DNA of 19,108 nt from an uncultured Prevotellaceae bacterium (GTDB lineage Bacteria; Bacteroidota; Bacteroidia; Bacteroidales; Bacteroidaceae). Position 1 is the first letter of the stretch, and every line of letters starts with the position of its first letter. The DNA is taken from the NCBI GenBank assembly GCA_946539475.1, contig CAMNHM010000041.1:1-19108 (forward strand). The letters are read 5' to 3'. Below, piece after piece: positions 1 to 6,595 of this stretch. Both the position numbers and the translations under genes were made by a program. The notes beneath the pieces were generated by a model, which had not been told where the DNA came from, ran no database searches, and saw only the letters and a list, made by a program, of their open reading frames with translations.

Positions 1-702
1 TGCAACCTGCGAGCCTCACGTTCCTTCCCCATCGTATCGAAGATACTCAAGCGGAACTTCATCGAGACGGCCACACGCATCATGCTCGACGCACCCTATG
101 AGCGTCCGGACAAGTCGGAATTCGACATCGACCGCATCGGTGTGAAGGCATCGCAGTTCTCGTTTGCACGACTGCAGAACGCCGACCCCGTGCTGGGTGT
201 CGACATGAGCTCAACGGGCGAGGTGGGATGCCTGGGCGACGACCTCAACGAGGCACTGCTCAACGCGATGATCGCCACGGGCTATCGCCTGCCGAAGCAT
301 TCGGTGCTGATCTCCTCAGGAGCTGCAAAGGGCAAGGTGAGCCTGCTGGAGCCTGCCATGCGACTGGTGAAGAAGGGCTACGAAGTCTTCGCAACAGGAG
401 GCACGGCACAATTCTTCAACGACAACGGAGTGAAGGCTACCGCCGTCAGCTGGCCCGACGAGCAAGGCGATCTGAACGTGATGGACATGATAGCCGAGCA
501 CAAGTTCGACCTCATCGTCAACGTGCCGAAGAACCACTCCAAGCGCGAGCTGACCAACGGCTATCGCATCCGTCGCGGAGCCATCGACCACAACATCCCC
601 CTCATCACCAATGTCCGTCTGGCAAAGGCATTCATTGAGGCCTTCACGGCAATGAGCGAGGACGACATCAAGATCAAGAGCTGGCAGGAATACAACAATT
701 AA
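1..702 (+). CDS. carB: Carbamoyl-phosphate synthase large subunit, C-terminal part (5' end outside window)
   Basis: The reading frame is open from base 1 and gives 233 residues of a protein that is normally about 1,070. It makes carbamoyl phosphate from bicarbonate, ammonia (from the small-subunit glutaminase) and two ATP, feeding pyrimidine and arginine synthesis in the cytoplasm. The visible part starts in the second ATP-grasp half with the conserved stretch NLRASRSFP, runs through the STGEVGCLG motif, and from about residue 98 forms the C-terminal MGS-like allosteric domain. That domain contains FATGGTAQFF and the pair of basic motifs around SKRELTNGYRIRRGAID. The gene ends at TAA and is followed by a hairpin terminator. 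Its N-terminal domains and any carA partner are upstream of the window. Identification is by recognised family motifs and is very secure; whether this is the pyrimidine or arginine paralogue cannot be told. Confidence 0.96.
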   Translation, partial: CNLRASRSFPIVSKILKRNFIETATRIMLDAPYERPDKSEFDIDRIGVKASQFSFARLQNADPVLGVDMSSTGEVGCLGDDLNEALLNAMIATGYRLPKHSVLISSGAAKGKVSLLEPAMRLVKKGYEVFATGGTAQFFNDNGVKATAVSWPDEQGDLNVMDMIAEHKFDLIVNVPKNHSKRELTNGYRIRRGAIDHNIPLITNVRLAKAFIEAFTAMSEDDIKIKSWQEYNN

Positions 703-729
703 GCCTGACAACTGCTATAAAAGGTTTGG

Positions 730-764
730 GAGCCGGCAATTCATATTGCTGGCTCTTCTTTTTT
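730..764 (+). terminator. Intrinsic terminator after carB
   Basis: An 11-bp stem (GAGCCGGCAAT at 730-740 with ATTGCTGGCTC at 745-755, one G-U pair) closes a 4-nt loop TCAT. It is followed by a T-rich run at 756-764. It lies 28 bases after the carB stop codon and is the expected transcript end. Confidence 0.9.
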
Positions 765-819
765 GTAATTTGTGCAGAAAAGTGTGTGTCTTTCCCATCC
801 TACCTCTGCAATTTCCTAC

Positions 820-995
820 ACCACGCTCCATGACTTTGATGTGCGAAGTCAGCCTCGTGCGATACCAAAACAAGTTGTTTTGGTCTGCAAAGAGGCCGAC
901 TTTGCTAACCAAAGTAGCCTACTTTGATTACCAAAACAACTTGTTTTGGTATCGCGGGTAGCCTGCTATGCATACCCAAGTCCCATGGAAGCATT
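820..995. repeat. Degenerate 22-bp tandem array of palindromic units
   Basis: This is the main content of the 371-base gene-free stretch between carB and the GH10 remnant. Four clear palindromes have centres at 874, 896, 918 and 940, exactly 22 bases apart. The outer two (864-884 and 930-950) are ACCAAAACAA, one centre base (G or C), then the exact reverse complement. The third (910-926) is CAAAGTAG-C-CTACTTTG. The second (887-905) is GCAAAG, 7 bases, CTTTGC. In-phase but eroded units can be followed at 820-841 (ends ACTTTGAT), 842-863, 952-973 (GTAGCCT) and 974-995 (ACC, AAGT). The outer palindromes also share flanks GCGAT and ATCGC, giving 26-base inverted arms at 859-884 and 930-955. No gene, tRNA or convincing promoter was seen in the rest of the gap. 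The role is unknown: a protein-binding array, a REP-like element or an eroded minisatellite are all possible. Confidence 0.75.
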
Positions 996-1073
996 AGCCT
1001 GGTGGCTGTCGGACGTGTGCAAAAAGGCCGTTCAAAGCATAGCCGAACCTGTCTGTCATCCCAGTTATAGCTA

Positions 1074-2078
1074 ATGCCCGAAGATACTCTCGCTCAGAAT
1101 TTCATCAATAGCAACTTCACCGAAACCGTTGCCGGCAATGCCATGAAGATGTCGAGCTGCGTCAACAGCAACGGCACGATGAACTTCACGACGGTGAAAA
1201 ACTATGTGAACACTGCCACGCAGGCAGGGCTCAGCGTCTACGGACACACCCTGGCCTGGCACTCGCAGCAGGCCAACGGATGGCTGCGCAAGCTCATCGC
1301 CGACAAGCCCTCGCCTGACGGCGGCGAGGAGTATGTCGTCATAGCCAGCAAGGACTACCGCACACAGCAGAGCGTAGGCTGGAAGGCATCGGAGACGGAA
1401 TACGCCTACCAGCTGACCTTCGACGCAACCAATGGCCTGAAGTCGGACTGGGACCAGAACAAGAAGCTAAAGTCGCTGATCAACTGGATCAAGAAATGGG
1501 AGGCCGACGGCGTTACAAAGATCGACGGCATCGGCACGCAGATGCATATCTCGTACTACGAAAACAGCGGTACGCAAACGAGCAAGAAGAATGCTATCAC
1601 AATGATGTTCAAGCTGATGGCCGCCACCGGCAGGTACGTACGCGTCAGCGAGCTGGACATGGGCTACGTGGACTCCAGGGGCAACAACGTCGCCACGGCC
1701 AACATGACCGAGACGCAGCATAAGCGGATGGCCGACTTCTACGAGTGGATCATCAAGGAGTACTTCCGCCTCGTGCCACCCGCACAGCAATGGGGCATCT
1801 GCCAGTGGTGCCCGACCGACTCGCCTGCCAACAGCGGATGGCGCGCTAACACGCCCGTGGGCATCTGGGACCTGAACTACTACCGTAAGCACGTCTATGC
1901 GGGCTTCGTACGCGGTCTGGGTGGAGTCCTGAACGGCATAGAGGGCGTTGCTGCCGACGCAGCCGCCAGTACCCTCCACTCCATCTACACGCTCAGCGGT
2001 ACCCGTCTGCCTGCCACCTCTCTCGGCGAACTACCCCGCGGCATATACATCGTCGACGGGCGCAAGGTAGCGAAATAG
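1074..2078 (+). pseudogene. GH10 endo-1,4-beta-xylanase remnant, N-terminally truncated and lacking the acid/base segment
   Basis: The 334-residue frame is recognisable as GH10. It has GHTLAWHSQ (residues 57-65, strand 3), DGIGTQMHIS (151-160), the nucleophile motif SELDM with Glu193, and the late WG...DSPANSGWR region (240-257). A stop codon lies two codons before the ATG, and the ORF begins inside the fold at TLAQNFINSNFTETVAGNAMKM. No signal peptide is present, although these enzymes are secreted. The stretch between LIADK (74-78) and SDWDQNKK (124-131) is only about 45 residues and has no WDVVNE-type acid/base motif. In Bacteroidetes xylanases that interval carries the acid/base helix and often an inserted carbohydrate-binding domain; the EEYVVIASKD...YQLTFDA piece may be what is left of that insert. 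The C-terminus is intact, ending in a tail with LSGTR and GIYIVDGRKV. It is therefore probably inactive. The call as GH10 is firm; the call as pseudogene rests on the missing parts, since the frame itself is unbroken. Confidence 0.8.
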
Positions 2079-2081
2079 CAG

Positions 2082-2109
2082 CCTCCCCTGTGGAGGACTT
2101 ACTCCTCCA
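2082..2109. other. Alternative hairpins between the convergent GH10 remnant and ettA
   Basis: Two mutually exclusive stems share the GGAGG segment: CCTCC/GGAGG (2082-2086 with 2092-2096) and TGGAGGA/TCCTCCA (2091-2097 with 2103-2109, 5-base loop). The second overlaps the ettA stop codon. Neither is followed by a T-run on either strand, so they are not canonical intrinsic terminators, though they could stabilise 3' ends in this 20-base convergent gap. Confidence 0.35.
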
Positions 2110-3814
2110 TCAGCTTGCGGTAGCGCTGGCGCTTGGGCTCATCCTGCCCGAGACGGAGGGCTTTGTTGGCCTCGTACTCGGAGTAGTTGCCTTCGAAGTA
2201 GACCACCTGCGGCGTCTGTCCGGCGCCCCAAGGTCCTTCGAAAGCGAGGATGTGGGTACAGATACGATCGAGGAACCAGCGGTCATGACTGATGACAACG
2301 GCGCATCCTGCGAACGATTCCAGGCCTTCCTCAAGAGCGCGGAGCGTGTTGACGTCGATGTCGTTGGTGGGCTCGTCGAGCAGCAGTACGTTGCCCTCCT
2401 GCTTCAGCGCAAGGGCCAGCTGCAGACGGTTGCGCTCACCTCCTGACAGCACGCCACACTTCTTCTCCTGGTCGACACCACTGAAGTTGAAACGCGAGAG
2501 ATAGGCGCGGACGTTAATCTCGCGGCCTCCCATGCGGATGGTCTCGTTGCCCTGACTAACGACTTGATAAACTGATTTCTGCGGATCAATATCCTTGTGC
2601 TGCTGGTCGACGTAGCTCAGCTTTACTGTTTCGCCTACGCTGAACGTTCCATTGTCGGGCTGCTCAAGTCCCATAATGAGACGGAAGAGCGTGGTCTTAC
2701 CGGCTCCGTTGGGGCCTATGACACCTACGATGCCGTTAGGCGGCAGCACGAAATTGAGGTCGGTGAAGAGCACCTTCTCGGGAAATGCTTTCGCGACATG
2801 CTCTGCCTCGATGACCTTGTTGCCCAGTCGCGGTCCATTAGGAATGAATATCTCCAGTCGCTCCTCGCGCTCTTTCTGCTCCTCGTTGAGCATGCGGTCG
2901 TAGCTGTTCAGGCGCGCCTTTCCCTTCGCGTGACGCGCCTTCGGGGCCATTCGCACCCATTCCAGCTCGCGCTCCAGCGTCTTACGGCGACGTGAGGCCG
3001 TTTTCTCCTCAAGTGCCAGTCGCTGACTCTTCTGCTCGAGCCAGCTGGAGTAGTTGCCGCGCCAGGGGATGCCCTCGCCTCGGTCGAGCTCGAGTATCCA
3101 CTCGGCAACGTCGTCGAGGAAGTAGCGATCGTGGGTAACGGCGATGACCGTTCCCTCGTATTGCTGTAGGTGCTGCTCGAGCCAGTCGATGGACTCGGCG
3201 TCGAGGTGGTTTGTAGGCTCGTCGAGAAGCAGCACGTCGGGTTTCTGCAACAGCAGTCGGCAGAGGGCCACGCGCCGGCGCTCGCCACCCGAGAGGTTCT
3301 GGACGTTCCAGTCGGCAGGCGGACAGTTGAGGGCAGCCATAGCGCGGTCGAGGCGGGAGTCGATATTCCAGGCGTCGGTGGCGTCGATGGTGTCCTGCAG
3401 CTCGGCCTGTCGGGCCATCAGGCGGTCCATCTTATCGGCATCCTCATAGTACTCTGGCAATCCAAACTTCTGGTTGATGTCGTCGTACTCTGCCAGCGCG
3501 TCATAGATGTATTGCACGCCCTCCATGACGTTCTCCCTGACCGTCTTCGTCTCGTCGAGGGGCGGGTCCTGTGGCAGGTAGCCCACGGTGTATCCCGATG
3601 CCCATACGACGTTACCCTGATACTGCTGCTCGATACCTGCGATGATTTTCATCAGCGTCGACTTTCCGGCACCGTTTAGTCCGATAATACCGATCTTGGC
3701 TCCGTAGAAGAAACTGAGGTAGATGTTTTTAAGAATCTGTTTCTGATTCTGCTGGATGGTCTTGCTGACGCCTACCATCGAGAAAATTACTTTCTTGTCG
3801 TCGACTGTTGCCAT
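2099..3814 (-). CDS. ettA: ABC-F ATPase, energy-dependent translational throttle protein EttA
   Basis: This 571-residue cytoplasmic protein is close in length to E. coli EttA (555). The family binds the ribosomal E site and gates the first elongation step according to ATP/ADP. There are two ABC modules and no membrane segment. Module 1 has Walker A GLNGAGKST (45-53), signature LSGGERRR (174-181), Walker B VLLLDEPTNHLD (194-205) and THDR (227-230). The EttA-type linker (about 253-320) has GNYSSWLEQK and a basic helix. Module 2 has GPNGAGKTT (367-375), LSGGERNR (456-463), VLLLDEPTNDID (476-487) and SHDR (509-512). The start chosen is the ATG at 3814 (MATVDDKKVIF). The frame stays open upstream, but that extension is antisense to the divergent gene and looks unlike ABC-F sequence. 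The gene converges on the GH10 remnant and diverges from the LOG-family gene. The assignment to EttA rather than Uup or another ABC-F is supported by the conserved linker. Confidence 0.95.
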   Translation of the reverse strand: MATVDDKKVIFSMVGVSKTIQQNQKQILKNIYLSFFYGAKIGIIGLNGAGKSTLMKIIAGIEQQYQGNVVWASGYTVGYLPQDPPLDETKTVRENVMEGVQYIYDALAEYDDINQKFGLPEYYEDADKMDRLMARQAELQDTIDATDAWNIDSRLDRAMAALNCPPADWNVQNLSGGERRRVALCRLLLQKPDVLLLDEPTNHLDAESIDWLEQHLQQYEGTVIAVTHDRYFLDDVAEWILELDRGEGIPWRGNYSSWLEQKSQRLALEEKTASRRRKTLERELEWVRMAPKARHAKGKARLNSYDRMLNEEQKEREERLEIFIPNGPRLGNKVIEAEHVAKAFPEKVLFTDLNFVLPPNGIVGVIGPNGAGKTTLFRLIMGLEQPDNGTFSVGETVKLSYVDQQHKDIDPQKSVYQVVSQGNETIRMGGREINVRAYLSRFNFSGVDQEKKCGVLSGGERNRLQLALALKQEGNVLLLDEPTNDIDVNTLRALEEGLESFAGCAVVISHDRWFLDRICTHILAFEGPWGAGQTPQVVYFEGNYSEYEANKALRLGQDEPKRQRYRKLMEE

Positions 3815-3834
3815 GTTATTTTTCTTTTTTTCTG

Positions 3835-3842
3835 CAAATTTA
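3835..3842 (-). promoter_or_regulatory. Putative -7 element of the ettA promoter
   Basis: Read on the minus strand this is TAAATTTG, a full match to the Bacteroidetes TAnnTTTG element, 20 bases before the ettA start codon. No clear TTG -33 element is found at the usual distance, and the implied leader would be short. Confidence 0.45.
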
Positions 3843-3865
3843 CACAAATTCCGGGAAATAATACG

Positions 3866-3894
3866 TTGTTTCTCAATATTATTTTGTATTTTTG
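3866..3894 (+). promoter_or_regulatory. Bacteroidetes-type promoter of the LOG-family gene
   Basis: TTG at 3866-3868 and TATTTTTG at 3887-3894 (matching TAnnTTTG) are separated by 18 bases, close to the usual spacing. The -7 element ends 28 bases before the ATG at 3923. It overlaps no other gene and faces away from ettA. Confidence 0.65.
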
Positions 3895-3922
3895 CAGCTG
3901 ATAACCCAAAAACAATCAGAAA

Positions 3923-4873
3923 ATGATAGACACCGACCAAAGAAACCGGCTCGAAGGTCTCACGGAATACCTTCAGCAAGTGCCTTATAGCGTGACGCGG
4001 CGGGCGCTCTACAACTACCGGGAGCTGTATGCCGGCTTCAGAATGAACGACCCTGGCAGCCAGCGCGAGACGTACGACGGCCAGGTGTACGATCATTACC
4101 TGCGCACGGGGAAGACGACTAACGACATCCGTGAGTCGCTGGCACGCACGCTTCACGACCACGGCATGCAGACGGCTTTGCGCCAGTTCTTCGACAATCA
4201 TGAGGCTCGTCGCTGTGTAGGCATCATGGGCGGCCATGCCCTGCTGCGCTCTTCTGATCAGTTCCGACAGATTGTGCTGCTGAGCAAGCGGCTGACTGAA
4301 GAGGGAGCTATCATGCTCAGCGGCGGCGGTCCCGGCGCCATGGAAGCGACACACCTCGGTGCCTGGATGGCAGGCCGCAGGGAAGCAGAAGTCGACGATG
4401 CACTACTGACGCTGTCGACGGCTCCCAGCTTCCGCGACGACGGCTGGCTGTCGAGTGCGCTGCATGTCATCGAGCGCTATCCGCAGCAACGGTATGTCAG
4501 CGTAGGCATTCCGACATGGCTCTACGGTCATGAGCCGGCAACGCCCTTCGCCACATACATCGCGAAATTCTTCGAGAACAGCATTCGCGAGGACTTCATC
4601 CTCACCCTACCCTACGGCGGCATCGTCTATACGCCTGGCAGCGCCGGCACGATGCAGGAGATTTTCCAGGATGCCGTTCAGAATCACTATGTATCGATGG
4701 GCCTGTCGAGCCCGATGGTGTTCATGGGCCGCGAGTTCTGGACAAAGCAGATGCCCGTCTATCCCATGCTTGAAAAGCTGATGGAGACGGGCATGTATAA
4801 GAATTTGCAGCTGACGCTCACCGACGATATCGACGAGATTGCGGAGGTGCTGCTGCGGTTCAGGGAGGAGTAA
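3923..4873 (+). CDS. LOG-family Rossmann-fold protein (PpnN/lysine-decarboxylase-like)
   Basis: This 316-residue soluble protein has no signal peptide. The LOG fold begins near residue 98 (CVGIMGGHAL), continues with SGGGPGAMEATHLGA (133-147), which corresponds to the family's glycine-rich nucleotide-binding motif, and has TPGSAGTMQE (237-246) where the family has PGGxGTxxE. Characterised LOG proteins hydrolyse the N-glycosidic bond of nucleoside 5'-monophosphates, either cytokinin precursors or, in PpnN, purine and pyrimidine nucleotides. The second motif here has Ser-Ala in place of Gly-x but keeps the Thr and Glu. About 95 helical residues precede the core, so the protein is longer than plant-type LOG (about 190-220) and shorter than E. 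coli PpnN (454). A nucleosidase role is inference from the fold; the substrate is not determined. It has its own promoter and stands alone between divergent ettA and the convergent PL1 gene. Confidence 0.8.
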   Translation: MIDTDQRNRLEGLTEYLQQVPYSVTRRALYNYRELYAGFRMNDPGSQRETYDGQVYDHYLRTGKTTNDIRESLARTLHDHGMQTALRQFFDNHEARRCVGIMGGHALLRSSDQFRQIVLLSKRLTEEGAIMLSGGGPGAMEATHLGAWMAGRREAEVDDALLTLSTAPSFRDDGWLSSALHVIERYPQQRYVSVGIPTWLYGHEPATPFATYIAKFFENSIREDFILTLPYGGIVYTPGSAGTMQEIFQDAVQNHYVSMGLSSPMVFMGREFWTKQMPVYPMLEKLMETGMYKNLQLTLTDDIDEIAEVLLRFREE

Positions 4874-4877
4874 GCGA

Positions 4878-4925
4878 ATTCTCGAGTTCTCGAGTTTACG
4901 AGTTCTCGTGTTCTCGAGTTTACGC
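4878..4925. repeat. Six degenerate 8-nt tandem units between convergent genes
   Basis: Units are ATTCTCGA, GTTCTCGA, GTTTACGA, GTTCTCGT, GTTCTCGA and GTTTACGC. They start five bases after the LOG-gene stop and end eleven bases before the PL1 stop. The 15-mer GTTCTCGAGTTTACG occurs twice, 24 bases apart (4886 and 4910). TTCTCGA and TCGAGTT give several local palindromes. No standard terminator is visible in this 63-base gap. Confidence 0.8.
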
Positions 4926-4936
4926 CTAATCGGAGA

Positions 4937-6580
4937 TTATCGAGCCAGCCGCTTCTTTCCCCCTACCACATAGAGGCCACGAGCCATGTAGCGGGGCGCG
5001 CGAATGCCGTCAATGCGGTAGGCAGGAGCATTGTGAGCAGAGGGCTTCAGAAGCAGGGGAGCAATGGCGGTCGGGTCGTAGACGGCAGTCCCATCGAGCA
5101 GGACACCCCCGGCGTTTTCCTTTTCCATGATGTCTGCCACGAGCGAGTTCATATAAACCTCGAGATTGGTGTAACCCTCGGCATTTGTCAGGTTTCCGTC
5201 GCTGGCAAGATGGGGATTCAGGCCGTTGGCCGTCTCCCATGCGTCGGGCATTCCGTCGCCGTCGCTGTCGGCAGCTGGTTCGCCCTGAGCCAGCGGAGGC
5301 CACTTATCCCAACCATCGCCATGCACGTCGCTAGGATGATCGATGATGCCGCTAGAGTTGCCTGTGGCGGTGAACGTGCAGCGTCCCTGGCGAGCATCGC
5401 TGACGATGATCTCGTCGAGCGCATCCCGATGGAGCGAGGCTCCGGCATAGTCGAGAACGCGCTCGAATGCATCCACGGAAGAATGGGTCGTAGTACTGAC
5501 AAAGGCGATGGGTGATGCGAGGCGAATGGTGTCGCGCGTCGTCTGCGTATAGGTGCCGTCGTTACCGTTGGCGTCAATCTGGTTATAGACGCCGTAGGTC
5601 CAGTTGTCGGACGTCACCTCGGGGTACATCGTGTTGGTGTTTCCCTCGACGTAGAACTTTCCCCATACGTGCCACATTTTGTCCCACTCGTTGGGATTGT
5701 CGCTGTCGTGGTGGGTGTATTCGCTGGTGCGGATGCCCGGAGCGGCGATTCGCATGCCTTTTGCACCGCGTTTCGTGGCGGAGGTTGGCTTGTAGTAGTT
5801 GTTTACGATGTTGACGTTCATCCCCTCACCGCCATAGACGCCGTTGTCGATCCAATTGTAGATGACGTTGCAACGCATGTCCATCCGTTCGTCGGTCTGA
5901 GTGCCAGGGCGAGGACCAAGGCGCGGCGTGCGCGAGACGTGGTGGGCCATGAGGTTGTGATGATAGCTGGCTCCGCTTCCTCCCCAGTTGCCCCCATAGC
6001 CGTGAGCCTTCTTCGCGTGGGTGGAGTTGCAGAGGCTCTGCGAGGCGATACACCATTGTACAGTGGTGTTGCGCGAGCCATAGACTGAGAGGCACTCATC
6101 AACGCTCCACGAGACGGAGCAGTGGTCGACGATGATGTTCTCGGCATCCATCGCTCCCAGTCCGTCGGGCTCGCCGCCGTTCTCGTCGCCCGGACGAAAG
6201 CGCAGGAAGCGAACGATGTTGTTCTTTGCCAGCGTCACCTGATTGCCGGCAATGCAGATGCCGTCGCCGGGGGCCGTCTGTCCGGCGAGCGTAGTGTTCT
6301 CCTTGAGCTTCAGGGCAGCTACAAGTTGGATGGTGCCGCTGACGTCGAAGACGATGGTGCGTGGCCCAGCTTGGCTGCATGCCCATCGGAGTGTGCCCCG
6401 AGTGGTCGTCTTCCCGTCGTCGGCGAGTGTCGTGACGTGATAGACCTTTCCGCCGCGACCGCCCGTGGTGTACATACCAAAGCCCTCGGCACCCGGGAAA
6501 GCCGGTGTCTGAGAGTAAGCTACGATGGTCGCACAGGCGGCAACCATCGTAGCACATAGAGTCGACATTAGTCTTTTCAT
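4937..6580 (-). CDS. Secreted PL1-family pectate lyase
   Basis: This 547-residue exported enzyme is the last gene of the PUL operon. A signal peptide covers about residues 1-23 (cleavage near AYSQ-TP) and has no lipobox. The fold opens with AFPGAEGFG and GGRGGKVYHVTTL. It continues with the right-handed beta-helix core typical of PL1: GPRTIVFDVSGTI, TLAGQTAPGDGICI, IIVDHCSVSWSVDE (149-162, likely calcium ligands D152, D161, E162) and HHVSRTPRLG (213-222, with the Arg residues expected at the active site). It ends with a calcium-binding DSDGDGMPDAWE segment (438-449) and a C-terminal tail GLYVVGGKKR. PL1 enzymes cleave alpha-1,4-galacturonan by beta-elimination, leaving unsaturated oligosaccharides. 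The start lies 15 bases after the upstream lipoprotein gene, so it is co-transcribed. Whether it prefers pectate, methylated pectin or a related uronan is not visible. Confidence 0.92.
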   Translation of the reverse strand: MKRLMSTLCATMVAACATIVAYSQTPAFPGAEGFGMYTTGGRGGKVYHVTTLADDGKTTTRGTLRWACSQAGPRTIVFDVSGTIQLVAALKLKENTTLAGQTAPGDGICIAGNQVTLAKNNIVRFLRFRPGDENGGEPDGLGAMDAENIIVDHCSVSWSVDECLSVYGSRNTTVQWCIASQSLCNSTHAKKAHGYGGNWGGSGASYHHNLMAHHVSRTPRLGPRPGTQTDERMDMRCNVIYNWIDNGVYGGEGMNVNIVNNYYKPTSATKRGAKGMRIAAPGIRTSEYTHHDSDNPNEWDKMWHVWGKFYVEGNTNTMYPEVTSDNWTYGVYNQIDANGNDGTYTQTTRDTIRLASPIAFVSTTTHSSVDAFERVLDYAGASLHRDALDEIIVSDARQGRCTFTATGNSSGIIDHPSDVHGDGWDKWPPLAQGEPAADSDGDGMPDAWETANGLNPHLASDGNLTNAEGYTNLEVYMNSLVADIMEKENAGGVLLDGTAVYDPTAIAPLLLKPSAHNAPAYRIDGIRAPRYMARGLYVVGGKKRLAR

Positions 6581-6595
6581 ACCTTTACCGAACTG

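Noticed and set aside
859..955. Reading the 26-base inverted arms as insertion-sequence ends
   Set aside because: Only 45 bases lie between the arms, there is no transposase or target-site duplication, and the arms are themselves palindromes of the tandem array.
820..995. Reading the 22-bp palindrome array as a CRISPR array
   Set aside because: Units abut each other with no unique spacers, vary strongly from one to the next, and no cas gene is nearby.
2082..2109. Bidirectional terminator between the GH10 remnant and ettA
   Set aside because: Stems are only 5-7 bp and lack a T-run on either strand; kept as a weak structural note only.
3815..4354. N-terminal extension of ettA to a 751-residue protein
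   Set aside because: The added 180 residues are antisense to the LOG-family gene, cross a divergent promoter region and match nothing in ABC-F proteins. ATG at 3814 gives the normal EttA length.
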